Source: Acorus gramineus | Lineage: Eukaryota; Streptophyta; Magnoliopsida; Acorales; Acoraceae | Length of the DNA stretch: 64,000 nt | Direction of reading: 5' to 3' | Assembly (NCBI GenBank): GCA_030737835.1 | Contig: CM060848.1 | Span: forward strand, 8,484,118 to 8,548,117 | Part shown: positions 1 to 10,690 of the stretch, piece by piece | How the letters are laid out: the number at the start of each line of letters is the position of its first letter | Numbering within the stretch: position 1 is the first letter of the stretch | Program-made: the position numbers and the translations under genes | Notes under the pieces: generated by a model | Told to the model about the DNA's origin: nothing | What the model saw: the letters and a program-made list of their open reading frames with translations, nothing else | Database searches by the model: none

Positions 1-391
1 AAACATCCACAGGTGTTGAAATCAGAGCGTGTACTCTCTGTTTTAACCTCTTAGAACTCTCTGTATACTGGGTTGATGATACTAACTCGTAATAGAAAAG
101 ATGAGAGGATGAGTGGTTGTTGTTATCTTTTATTTTGGATCTAAGGATGTCAATGTATACGCAAAATAATGTCTCTTGGTGCAAAAGACACAATTTGAAA
201 TGAAAAAACAAATTATGTTCCAATCTTTTTGTAATACAAGACATTTTCTAGTAACTTTGTGTTGGTTTAGTCTCGGGCTATTCTCATGAAAAATACGTCC
301 ACAGGCGCGACATGCATAGCACCACCACGCATTAAAGGTCCACCATACAGTGTCTATCAAAAGAGCTTCATTAAAGTAGAATGAGCTCTCC

Positions 392-700
392 TTATAAATC
401 CTCAAAGGATTTTTCAAACAACAGATGTAAGACTAAAAGGATATGACTACTTTTCATCCTCCCACAAGGACCACTTAAAACCCAACTTTTGGACCCAGTT
501 GTTGAAAATATCCAACAATTATTGCCCATAGCCACCTTATCATACGCAAGAAACCCATCAATATTGAGCTTGTGCCAATCCACTTGGGAGGGAGCAACTA
601 CCGGAATTGGCTCCTTTGTGGTGAGCCCAAAGGAGACCGCAATGGCTTGGACCTCAGGAGTTGAAGAAACCTGGAAATTTTTATCAAAAGTCCTCTTATA
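392..700 (-). pseudogene. Possible LINE RNase H remnant
   Basis: On the minus strand this stretch reads through a peptide with V-D-W-H-K-L-N-I-D-G, which resembles the start of the RNase H-like domain (RVT_3 type) of plant non-LTR retrotransposons, where W-x-K-L-N-x-D-G is typical. The residues after it do not match the family well and no catalytic acidic set can be followed, so this is at most a decayed fragment. No flanking gene supports a host function. A chance match is a real alternative. Confidence 0.3.
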
Positions 701-860
701 GAACTGCCCCTACATTGAAAATGGTTTTTTTTTTTAATATAATTACATTATTGAAAAGAATAAATACATTGAATATGTTTGATTTTTATATTTAAAAGAT
801 CAAATTTAGATCTATAATTGAGAATCCATTAAAAATAAAACTTAAAATAGCTTTGTAAAA

Positions 861-887
861 TGAAATGAAATGAAATGAAATGAAATG
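861..887. repeat. Pentanucleotide microsatellite (TGAAA)5
   Basis: Five tandem TGAAA units in AT-rich intergenic DNA. No gene overlaps it. From here to the MITE at 1089 I see only AT-rich sequence. Confidence 0.9.
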
Positions 888-1088
888 ACATTTCAAGTCA
901 AGTTGTCATGGTATAGGGAAGGGGATCGATGATCTTCGAATACTTATCAATGATCATATAAGAATAAGTTTTTATAAAATAATAAATTTCATAAAAACAA
1001 CAAAAATAAATTTCTAATAATTAAAACCTAGGATATGAACAAACTCAAGAAACATAGTTCTAATTGTTCCTTTTTACCTTTATTTTAA

Positions 1089-1508
1089 GAGAAAAATCCA
1101 TATAATCCCCTGAGTTAAACAAAATATTATTCGATTATTATGCTTTGTTAACCATGACTAAATATACAATATACCACAAAACCCTATAATTTGTTAAAAA
1201 TTATGAAAAGCTTTCTGTTACATGATAATTTTATCCCTCCGGATAAACTATGAAACCCTATCCGGAGGGACAAAATAGTTATTTGCAGAGGACTTTTCAC
1301 ATTTTTAAAATATTATAAGGGTTTTTGTTATACTATGTTTTCAACCAGAGTTAATCAGACCGAATATTAGTTGAATAATTCTAATCTGTCAATGAAAATT
1401 TAACTTAAGGATTTATTTTGATTTACATAGATTTTTTTAAGGGGTTATATGGACTTTAAGTTTTATATGAATTTCAAGCCGTTTATAGGGGGTTATTTAG
1501 ATTTTTCC
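1089..1508. mobile_element. Mutator-type MITE with 9 bp target-site duplication
   Basis: The ends are inverted repeats (left GAGAAAAATCC..., right complement GGAAAAATCT...) followed by matching TAACCCC-type blocks. The perfect 9 bp duplication TTATTTTAA flanks it at 1080-1088 and 1509-1517, as expected of Mutator-like elements. The interior is itself foldback: a perfect 12 bp stem (1234-1245 with 1259-1270) lies at the centre, with a second inverted pair around 1181 and 1321. No coding capacity, so non-autonomous. A partial relative lies at 30838-31178. It sits about 560 bp upstream of the DUF295 start codon. Confidence 0.8.
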
Positions 1509-1517
1509 TTATTTTAA

Positions 1518-2072
1518 AAATAAAGTAATAAATTTTTATAAAATTCAAATAAGATAAATTTAATAAATATATTTTTTGAATTAAAAATTTTTGAATATAT
1601 TGACACAATTTATTTAAATCTAATATATATTTATAATTTATTTAAATTTGATTTAGAATATTTAATTTTAAATAAATATGACACAAAAGTAATTGATAAA
1701 TTTATGAGAAAGTAAAAACAAAAAAATGTAAAAAAACTCGGTCAAATAAAGTAAGTAATTATAGATAACAAAAATATTTATGCAAAATCTATTTTCGAAT
1801 TTATAAAACATAATAACTCGCTTTAAATTGTTAAACGCAACTATTAATGCAGTTTCCAAAAAAGAACATCACTTTAAATCATAGTTTTTAAAAGCGTAAA
1901 TCAGTTATGATCCCTTAATCCAATCAAATCATCTAATTGAATCAAATCAAATCAAATCGGTGAGATCCCATAAATCTTCTTATTTTTATAGAACTGACCC
2001 AACCCTTCCCTTCCTGGACTTAAAATCCAAAAACCCAAACCCTAAAAAGAGAGAAATTAAGAAGCAACAACA
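1518..2072 (+). promoter_or_regulatory. Upstream region of DUF295 gene 1
   Basis: AT-rich sequence giving way to a C-rich leader. An AAACCCTAA telo-box-like motif lies about 2037-2045, shortly before the ATG, and a weak TATA-like TTTTTATAG lies about 1984. The second DUF295 gene carries comparable telo-box-like motifs in its leader. AAATC repeats occupy about 1935-1958. No other feature is seen. Confidence 0.4.
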
Positions 2073-3396
2073 ATGGCGGAGGAAGACTACGTGATCGTGG
2101 AGAGAGAAACCCCCACCCACCACAAACTCCCTCCACCACCACCATCACCATCACCATCACCACCACCCACACCCCGTCTAACCCCCCACCTCTTCTTCCC
2201 CTGCGAAGACAACAAAACTGCTCACCCCACCAACCCCACCACATGCAGACTCCTCAACCTCACCGACGACTGGACCCAACCCATCTCCCTCCCCCACCTC
2301 CACAACGGCACCTCCGTCGTCTGCGGCGCCTCCTCCAACGGATACCTAATGACCCTCTCCCCCTCCGCCGACATGCACCTCCTCAACCCCTTCACCCACC
2401 ACTCCCTCCCCCTCCCCTCCCTCCTCTCCTTCCCCTCCGTCATCGGCTTCTCCTCCTCGTCCTCTTCCCACCCCCCATCCTTCGTCGTCGACCAGGCCCC
2501 CACCGTCCCCTGGGACGTCATCCGCCGCTTCTTCATCAAGAAAGCCATCTCCTTCGATCGGACGACCGTGGTCATCTACGGAGACGAGAACAGCCTCGCC
2601 TTCGTCGAAGTCGGCGAACGCGGCGTCGCGTGGGTCCCTCTCGGGTCGACGAACAAGCGGTACGAGGACGTCGTGCGCCGCCGCGATGACGGGCTGGTGT
2701 GGGCCGTGACGAGCGATGGGGAGGTCGAGGCGTGGGACCTCCTCTCTGAGCCTCCGAGGGTGGTTACGCGCGTCGTCGGAGGGACCGAATTGAATCCCAA
2801 GTGCCCTGCGAAGCGGTACTTGGTGGAGTCTGAGGAGGAGGAGCTCTGGCAGGTTCGTTAATCTTCTGATCTTCAGTACAAAAACGTATCATACCGAACG
2901 TATGAAATTCATTAATACAAACTGATTGCTTAAAATATCTTAAAAAAAAAATAGTCTTATTATCTCCGCATATTTTTATATTTATTCCGTGTAATTTACG
3001 AATGTACACGTTTTGTCTCTATGATTGCAGATTCTTGGGGAGGTCAGGTACCTGTTCTTTGACGAGACCGGAGCCAAGTCTCGGTCCCTTGTTAGGACGA
3101 AAGGGTTCAAGGTTTTCAAGCTGAGACCGGACCAGAACGGGTGGGTTCGGATGAGCGGGGTGGGAGACGACCGGGTTCTGTTCTTGGGGAATAGTGAGTC
3201 GGTGTCGCTTCCGGTTGAGGACGTGCCGGGGATTCGGAAGGGGAACAGGATCTACTTCACCGATGACAACAAGGTGCCCTTCGGAGGTCATGACACGGGG
3301 GTCTACGATTTCGACGATGATTGCATCGATGAGTGGAGCAACGAGAGTGCCGCGAGTCCCGCACCCGTCTGGGTGTTCTCCCACACTCATGTGTGA
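2073..3396 (+). CDS. DUF295 / KIB1-4 beta-propeller domain protein, gene 1
   Basis: Two exons, 2073-2852 and 3031-3396, joined in phase 0 across a GT-AG intron, give 381 residues. After a Pro/Ser/His-rich N terminus (about 15-45) come family hallmarks: C-R-L-L-N-L-T-D-D, a C-G-A-S-S-N-G-Y-L block, H-L-L-N-P-F-T, and near the C terminus V-L-F-L-G-N-S-E-S-V, G-N-R-I-Y-F-T-D-D and a final P-V-W-V-F. These are the blades of the KIB1-4/DUF295 propeller, common in plant F-box-related proteins. No clear F-box is seen at the N terminus. The start is the first ATG after a telo-box leader and matches the paralogue's M-x-E-E-D-Y-V-I-V. The first exon is strongly C-ending in codon use, unlike its AT-rich surroundings. 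Biochemical role unknown. Confidence 0.9.
2853..3030 (+). other. Intron of DUF295 gene 1
   Basis: The donor CAG|GTTCGT and acceptor GATTGCAG interrupt the coding frame after E-L-W-Q, and the next exon opens with I-L-G-E-V. The paralogue at 31859 is uninterrupted at this point (E-L-L-Q-V-L). 178 bp, AT-rich. Confidence 0.85.
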
Positions 3397-4664
3397 CACG
3401 TACGTTGGGAGTTCTAATCAGTCTTATTTTTAATTTTATTATGCCTCACATATGAGACGAGCACCCATTTACATTAGGAGGGAGATCAAAGCAGCTCAAA
3501 CTTTGGCTTTTAACTACCAATTGTTTTTGATGAATTGAACTATGGGTTTCGTTTTATTTTGTGTTTGATTTTGTTGGATATTCATGGCATACAAGATTTG
3601 TCAATGATTGAGGGGAACACTGGGGAAATCTAATATTCAACATCGAATATTTTGTTGTTTTCATGTTCATATCCCCTGTGTCTGTGATTTAAGTGTTTAA
3701 CCTTTCTTTACAGGTTGAATTTTGTTTTTTTAGATTATTTTTTATATAATGATTCCTTTTTTATGTAGACCAGGGGAAGGGATGGATGGGGCTGGTTGGG
3801 CGGAGGGAAATGGTAGATGAGGTTGATCAAGGAGGGGGAAGAGGAGATAATAATAATAATAAGATACCTAATATCAAATTATACATTTTATCTTATCCAA
3901 TGAAGATCCTCATATGTTTGTCACTCTGGCTGTTGTGTTTGTGTTATCACTACTCACTAGTAACTTGGAACATATAACATATTTTGATGGTTTGCTGAAT
4001 AGTGAATACTCGCATAATCTTATCTTGCTCAGTCACTAGAGGAGAAAAAAAATGTACTTTGCCTATGTTGACTGGATCAATGTGGCATCTCATTTGCTAG
4101 GAGATATGCCCCATTGTTTAGGTGGATAAATGAAAAAAATTGAAGAGAGAATGTATGTACAAGAAAGCAATATAGTTCATACAGAGGAGTGGTAGGGGAT
4201 GACTTTTTGAAAGTCATAGAGGATACTTTTTTGTTAGAACAGGGTTGGATCTGTATACCAAGTTTTGGAGCCATGTAATCTAAGTTCAGGTGCCTCCTCT
4301 GCTTTGAAGCTCGAGCCTGATAATGTCTGGGATGTTCTTGAGGATTTGCAGCTTATGTCTTTTGGAAGAATCTGTTGCACCCTTTTCTTCTAGATTATAT
4401 TAATGGAAGCAGAAAACTCAGCTTCCAAAGCTTTTGCGTGTATGCCCTTGAGATGAACTCATGCAGTCAGTCCATTTCAAGAGATTTCTGGACGAGTGTT
4501 GTTACACTTGGCCCATTTTACAACCTCATATATATATCTTGTTGTAAAAAATTTTACATGTTCTAAAACTGAGTCTATACAATTCAATAGAGAATATACT
4601 TCATATTTTATAAAAGCACATTCCTCATTAGATGAGGTATACGATTTTTAAATAAATTAAAATT
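3397..4664. other. Downstream flank of DUF295 gene 1, no gene recognised
   Basis: The first few hundred bases are the likely 3' untranslated region. A short coding-like stretch around 4290-4395 reads S-A-L-K-L-E-P-D-N-V-W-D-V-L-E-D-L on the + strand before a stop. It could be a host-gene fragment but I cannot assign it. Nothing else is supported. Confidence 0.35.
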
Positions 4665-4684
4665 GGGGGGGGGGGGGGGGGGGG
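4665..4684. repeat. Poly-G run of 20
   Basis: Twenty consecutive G in AT-rich DNA. Such runs are prone to length error in sequencing, so the true length may differ. Confidence 0.9.
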
Positions 4685-5682
4685 AGATTGTATTTAGGGC
4701 AGGAAACTGTGTCTTAACATTTTCCTTTCTGGATTGATAGCATTTGTGTCCCAATTTGGAGAGAATTGCTTTGCAAATGAATGCTGAATAGGAACATGAA
4801 AAGGTATGAAAGAGTAGGAGGATTCCTGCAGGTCTTTGACAGCCCAAGTTTCAGTAGGTTATTAAATATCGTAGTGTAGGTAGTATGTTGAAGATTGCAA
4901 GACAAGATGTGAAAGAGTTTCTAAATCCACCTTGACCTTTTTGTTTTTACTTTCCCTGTTCCTCAGTCACATAAGCTTCAATTAGAATCAATTCCCCTGG
5001 GTGTTTGCATCCCAGATAATTTAAACAGATCCAGTTCCAGAAATTTCAATCTTTTGTGTTGTTTCCCATAAATTCTGGAGATCCTCTGGCCAGACCTTTA
5101 GGCATTGATACACTCGAACGCGGATGTCACTTCACCTAAAGCATTATATGAAATTTCTAATAGAACATATACACTGGTATATCATATATATAGGTCTATC
5201 ATTTATTAGAAAAATATAAAAAAAATATCAATTCAATTCATTCGAGTATGTACTTCATTTTTTGTCAAAGCATGTACTTCATTAAACAATTACATATTTC
5301 AAAAAGAAAAATCCAAAGCATGTTTTGATCTACAAAAGTGGCTGCCAAAATGGTTAAGTTTTAAACTTTCCCAGGCCTTTTTTCATTAGCCATTGTGAAT
5401 GAACTTGTCAACAGAAATCATAGGAGGGCCAAAGTGTTGTAGAGATCCTGTTGCAGTGGTGTGGATCTCTCAATCTGGGGAACATACCAGAGTTTGGTGA
5501 CCTGAAAAGAGATGGTTTGAAACCCTTCATGCAACCAGGACCTTTGAGGGAGTATTCTTTTATACGGTGCAGGATATCAAATAGAAAAATGATATATTTG
5601 TGTATAATCACAAATATATATATATTGCCCTCACTGGTTTTTTTTTTTTAAGATATATTTATTCACATATTGAAGTACATGC
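4685..5682. other. Intergenic sequence, no gene recognised
   Basis: Unique-looking intergenic DNA. Short open frames near 5408-5651 on both strands have no recognisable domain and no start or splice context. I see no repeat ends before the Copia-like element. Confidence 0.4.
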
Positions 5683-6161
5683 AGTTGGGAAGGCCATCGC
5701 GGAAGTCAACAACAAACACGAGATCAAACACAAGAACGAAACACCACATCACACGAAGAACACAAGATATACGTGGTTTGGCCTAGGCCTACATTCACGG
5801 GACAAAAAACAGATAATCTATTTTGATAATTGAGATACATTAAGAGACTCACAAACTTTCTCATAGAGTTACCCTCTCTTAGAAACTAGTCTTGCCATAA
5901 AACCGTAGAAGATATTTATAGAGATAAATAACTTCCTCCCCAAGTAATCTCCCAATTAACAAACAAATATTGTTCTAATTAATTAGGAGATATTCACTTT
6001 CCTGATTAACAAAAAATATTGTTTCCTATTTCAGGAGATTCACTTTAAATATTAATTAAGATCAAATCTTAAATAATATTCTACTCATTAGGTGTCCAAC
6101 CTAATATGGTTTCATCATGGCCATCCGATGTGATATAACGGATCGAGACATAATCCTAACA
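5683..6161 (-). repeat. 3' LTR of the Copia-like element
   Basis: Direct repeat of 7085-7606, next to the purine tract. Confidence 0.85.
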
Positions 6162-7084
6162 ATCTCCACCTTGACTCGTATCCGGTACGCTCGGAATTCC
6201 TCGAACCCCTTAGAAGATTTCTGTTGATGTCTCCGCCTTGCTCCATATCATCCTTGAAGCACGATCACACGAGCAACCGTGCACCTCCATCTACAAGCAA
6301 GTGGTCTTCAACTTCCTTGAGCTTCACCAACCTTCAAGTCGCTATCATGAGTCTCTTTGTGCACTAGACCTGCTCCGCAGAACTCCACCTTGAAGGGATT
6401 TTAGGAACTTCTTCCTCCAGACGTCTGCACTGCCCAATTTTGTTGGATCCATCAACCTGCGCTCGCCTTATCATGGATCAACCTTTGAGTCAGACTCAGT
6501 AATCGCGCATCCTCAAGTCAATGCCATGACTTGATTTCACATGCATCTATTCCACGCTCCTCATGGATCTGCGAAGAAGATCTGGATCTTATCTCCACCA
6601 TGAACATGCCACGCACGCGCTTGTGAGATGGTTGGACTCGATCTTTTAACCGAACCACATGGGGCTGCTCCTTTCATACCCGGTTCAGAACGCCTTAGAC
6701 CGTGTTGCATTATTCCATCTTCTTCTGTACGAACTCCGCACCAACGCTTCACTTGATTCGCCCACGTGCCTCCACGTGTCACTGTGAACTTTGCACCCCA
6801 AGCGTCTCTGCACATCTGCTTCTCAGTGGATCTTGGACCCGCAACAAATTGGTATCATCATTGCACACCTGAATAGATATGTCTCTTCCACCACTGAAAG
6901 CTCCATGCAACCTTGCATGATTTTTTTTTTCTTCTTCTTCGTATGAAACCATGTATGACACACCGTTGTTGGAGTTTCCAACAATACATCCGTCGATGGT
7001 ATGAATTCATCGACTCGTGTCGCCATTGATCCTCATTTTTCAAATCTCGTCCTCCTAGGTCGGAACCTGGAGCTCTGATACCAT

Positions 7085-7606
7085 TGTTGGGAAATCCATC
7101 GCGGAAGCCAACAACAAGCACGAGATCAAACAGAAGAATGAAACACCACATCACACGAAGAACACAAGATATACGTGGTTCGGCTTAGGTCTACATCTAC
7201 GGGGTAAAAAACAGATAATCCACTTTGATAGTTGAGATACATTAAGAGACTCACAAACTCTCTCATGGAGTTACCCTCTTTTAGAACCTCTCAACATTTC
7301 CTTAGGATCTCTACGTTGTATAATATCTGTCTAGTCTTGCCATGAAACCTTAGAAGATATTAATAGAGATATATAACTTCCTCTCCAAGTAATCTCTCAA
7401 TTAATAAACAAATATTGTTCCCATTAACTAGGAGATATCTACTCTCCTAATTAACAAACAAATATTGTTTTCTATTTTAGAAGATTTACTTTAAATATTA
7501 ATTAAGATCAAATCTTAAATAATATTCTACTCATCAGATGCCAATCTAATATGGTTTCATCATGGCCGTTCGATGTGATACAACAGATCGATACATAATC
7601 CCAACA
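7085..7606 (-). repeat. 5' LTR of the Copia-like element
   Basis: Lies next to the primer-binding site on the minus strand and is matched by 5683-6161 over nearly all its length. Confidence 0.85.
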
Positions 7607-7611
7607 CATAC

Positions 7612-8633
7612 TGTTATAAAAAGTGAAACACACACCAAGATTCATTAGTGTATTTTTTTTTCAAGTAATTGATCTTGGCCTATTGGATTCGGTTAAGTGA
7701 TTATCTCAACATTAGATGCAACCTTCCCGGGTCTTTGTGGTAGAGCTGCAGGAGTTCCATAAATGCAATCTTTTTAAGATCCTCTTTCTTCAATAAGTAG
7801 GCATACACTATTACAGTTTCTCATGTTTATTCCCAATGTAAGTATTCAGAGTCATTTATGTCATATAATTGAACATCAGAAACCAACTCCACGTGATGAC
7901 TTTTGATACATTCACATGGTTTTTAATTTATATTTTCAATATGATGTTTAAATCAATTGATCAAATTTTACCCTGAATTTTTCTAGGTAGAACAGAAAAA
8001 CTCCTCGAACCAGCATTTTTGTTAAGAAAAAACAGAGAGAGAAAGGTTTGAATCACTCCATCAAACAGTTAGAAATAATGAATGACTTTTAGCAAACGAT
8101 TTTCAATCACAACAAATTCGTTCAAACGTTATCACATGGTTTCCAAACTATCAAGTCAATCATGTAGCTCCATTGCACAGCGACATAGGTTATTTCACTA
8201 TAGATAATTATTATAGTATAGATAAAAAAATAAGTCATATTTTGTTGGAATGCATTTTTAGTAATTCTTATTGAAAATGAAATTTTTATTGTTTGATTGA
8301 TTATCAATAAGTTGTATATAAAATGTGAATATTATGTGGATAAAAATTTATAAAAAAATAAAAATTGATTTGACATGAGCCCTTTGATTTATAAGAGGTA
8401 ATGACAAATAATTTGTCTTGTTGCCCCTATTATACCAGTTAAATAAATTGGGTGAAATAACACAATTTTAGTAAAACATATAATATCAGCCAATACCAGC
8501 TTTTTAATATTTATTCTTAAGTTTTATCCACCTTCCTTGAAAACAAATATGACATTGGGTTTATTCTCCCCTATTCCATCATATTCCCCTTATTTTTGGG
8601 GATAGCTGTTGAACTAATGGTGCTAGCCTTCTT
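7612..8633. other. Intergenic AT-rich sequence
   Basis: No coding region, tandem repeat or element end could be supported here. Confidence 0.5.
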
Positions 8634-8641
8634 GTGCTAAC

Positions 8642-9077
8642 TAGGGATGCTAAACGAGTAGAGCTTTGACATATTCAAATTTGATTCGTTTACAATTAAG
8701 CTCGGCTTGAGTTCGGGATCAAGCTTAATTTGGTGTTCAAGTTCAGCTTGTTTGTGTTATAAAAAGCTCAGTTGAAGCTTGGTTCGACTCATTTATAAAA
8801 TCAGAATACTAATTAATACAAGGTTATGCTCATTTAGGCTTGTAAGCTCGGCTCGTTTAGGCTAAAATTTTGTGTTCAACACCTAAAAAACCCTAAAATG
8901 AAGAACAACACTAGGCTCGTTTAGGCCCATGAGCTCGGCTCAGCTCCGCTCGACTCGATTCGTTTTATAAGCGACCTTTAAAAATTATTCAAACTCGATT
9001 CATTTGTCTAATTGAACAAGGCCAAACGAGCTCCAATGGAACCGAGCCCGAGCCACTTGGTTCATTTACCACCCCTA
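8642..9077. mobile_element. hAT-type MITE
   Basis: The ends are TAGGGATGCTAAACGAG and, at the right, the complement of TAGGGGTGGTAAATGAA, the well-known TAGGGGTG-type termini of plant hAT miniature elements. An 8 bp flank GTGCTAAC (8634-8641) is matched 6 of 8 by GTGCTGGC (9078-9085), the duplication length expected of hAT. The interior is rich in GAGCTCGGCTCG-like words, as in many plant members, and has no coding capacity. Confidence 0.75.
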
Positions 9078-9309
9078 GTGCTGGCCCCGCAGCTAAAACC
9101 CCTCCACTTAGTGTAAAAAAAAAGGCAGCCTCCACCAAAATTCATCTAACCTTCTTCTCCTAATGAAAAACTTCTAAGATAAATTATCACAAGAGGAAGG
9201 ACCCAAAAGAGAATTATGGTTAGAGTGATAAATATAAATGATTTAAATCAAATTTAAATTTTCCAATTTATTTTTACCGAGATTCAATCACTTCTATAGT
9301 TTCATCTCT

Positions 9310-9530
9310 TATTTTTGGTGGGTAAATGAGATTTGTATTACTATGGGAGCATTTACAAAAAGAAATTTGATCAAATTATACAAAGGATTAACACAAAAAG
9401 AAAGAGGACAACAAAAGTAGTAAGAATTGTTGTCATCCAAAATGTCAAAAGTAGCAAGAATTGTTGTCAACCAAAATGTCATTTCCATTTTGATCTCAGT
9501 TGTAGCTTCCCTGCTGCGTCATCCAAATGA
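9310..9530 (-). mobile_element. LINE-like 3' tail fragment, antisense
   Basis: TTTTTGGTGGGTAAATGAG followed by a TTTGTATTA...TTTACAAAAA stretch has the look of the antisense 3' end of a plant L1-type LINE. A similar block lies in a TTI1 intron at about 61525. Weakly supported and short. Confidence 0.35.
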
Positions 9531-9539
9531 GAGTTCCAA

Positions 9540-10690
9540 GTTTCCCTGCTTATTCGTTGGGAGGTCGGCTCGGGCACAGCGGTAAGATTTTGGCAAGATT
9601 TGTGGTTGGGAGATTCCACCCTCATGTCCAGATTCCATAAGAAATTTGATTTGGCAGTGAATAAGGTAGGGGTTATTCAGGAGTTCTGGGCCACCCAGAG
9701 AGACTCGGGTTTTTGGACGTTATGGTGCGACGCAACCTGAGAGGAACAGAGGCTGATTCATTTGTTTCATTGCTGGAGGCACTACAAGGTACTTCTCCTT
9801 TCTTGGATCGGCCGGATGTGTTAGTTTGGATTCCCAAACCGCGTGAAGGGTTCTGCGTCCACAGCTGTTACAAGTGGCTTTACTGGGACCTTGTAGCATC
9901 AGTACAGACGGCTCCAAAGCATAGGGAGATTTGGGGTGGCAAATTCCCTCTTAATGTTAAATCGTTCCGTTGGCTTCTGTATTTGGGAAAGCTTGTAACA
10001 AAAGATAGAAGGGCTCGATGGGTTGCAAACCAAGATCCTCGGGTGTGTTCTTTGTGGTGTGGCAGATGAATCGGTTTTGCACCTCTTTGTTACTTGTCCC
10101 CTAGTTCATGAGGTTTGGAGCTAGCTGGGGTGCAAGACAGGTATGGTGTCCTCCTTTCGGTCATTTGATGATATGTGGAGGGTGAGGAAGCAACTACGAG
10201 GTTGAAGTGATAGGAGTTGTCAAGGCAAAGTGTCTCAATGTTTTGTCCCAGCAGTGGTGTGGTCGATATGGAGGGAATGCAACGCTACGTTGTTTAGGGG
10301 ATGCACGCCATACGTAGAAAACATTTGTGAATCATCCTTTAGATGCATTTAGGACTGGGGTAAATTCTACACGGGAGCGAGTGCGGTCTCCCTCACTAAC
10401 GGTCATCTTTGTATCCAGGAGTAGTTCCTTCTTGTTCGGAGCGGTTCTTACTGTAGATCTCTCTTCTACCGTAAAAGCGCGTGCGGTCTCCCTCACTAAC
10501 TGTCATCTTTGTATCCAGGAGTAGTTCCTTCTTGTTCGAAGCGGTTCTTACTGTAGATCTCTCTTCTACCGTAAAAGTGCCTCCTTCCTCTCTTGGTTTG
10601 CTTGCTTGTTCTCGCTTTGTATCCTTGGGCTCGACCCTTTCTGTTATAAAAAGGTGACGGCCTACCATTTTATCAAAAAAAAAAAACAGA
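9540..10690 (+). mobile_element. 5'-truncated L1-type LINE fragment
   Basis: The + strand encodes pieces typical of the C-terminal end of plant LINE reverse transcriptases: W-E-V-G-S-G-x-A-V-R-F-W-Q-D-L-W-L at about 9558-9610, then F-C-V-H-S-C-Y-K-W-L ... K-F-P-L-N-V-K-S-F-R-W-L-L ... T-K-D-R-R and C-S-L-W-C-G (about 9850-10067), the zinc-binding zf-RVT region. The pieces lie in more than one frame with stops between, so it is dead. It ends in CTGTTATAAAAAGGTGACGG followed by an A-rich tail at 10675-10686. The 5' part (endonuclease, polymerase core) is absent. Confidence 0.8.
10381..10580 (+). repeat. Two tandem 100 bp units in the LINE tail
   Basis: GTGCGGTCTCCCTCACTAAC begins at 10381 and again, with one change, at 10481. 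The two units match at nearly every base, so the duplication is recent relative to the decay of the LINE coding part. Confidence 0.85.

Larger units (their letters stand above)
5683..7606 (-). mobile_element. Non-autonomous Copia-like LTR element
   Basis: Two direct repeats of about 0.5 kb (5683-6161 and 7085-7606) with TGTTGGGA...CCAACA-type ends bracket an interior of about 0.9 kb. Beside the right repeat, the minus strand reads TGGTATCAGAGCT, the standard initiator-Met primer-binding site. Beside the left repeat, the minus strand reads a purine tract (AAGGTGGAGATT) as in Copia elements. Transcription is therefore leftward. A near-perfect 5 bp target duplication (CATGC/CATAC) flanks it. The interior has no recognisable gag, protease, integrase or reverse transcriptase, so it belongs with TRIM/LARD-type derivatives. 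The LTRs differ clearly from each other, suggesting a moderately old insertion. Confidence 0.85.

Noticed and set aside
2222-2800. Overlapping open frames on the opposite strand and other frames of the DUF295 exons (likewise 31966-32910)
   Set aside because: Shadows of strongly C-rich codon use; no domains, and the sense frames carry the conserved family motifs.
5408-5833. Short open frames near the Copia-like element as a host gene
   Set aside because: They are under 80 residues, have no domain or splice context, and one runs into the LTR.
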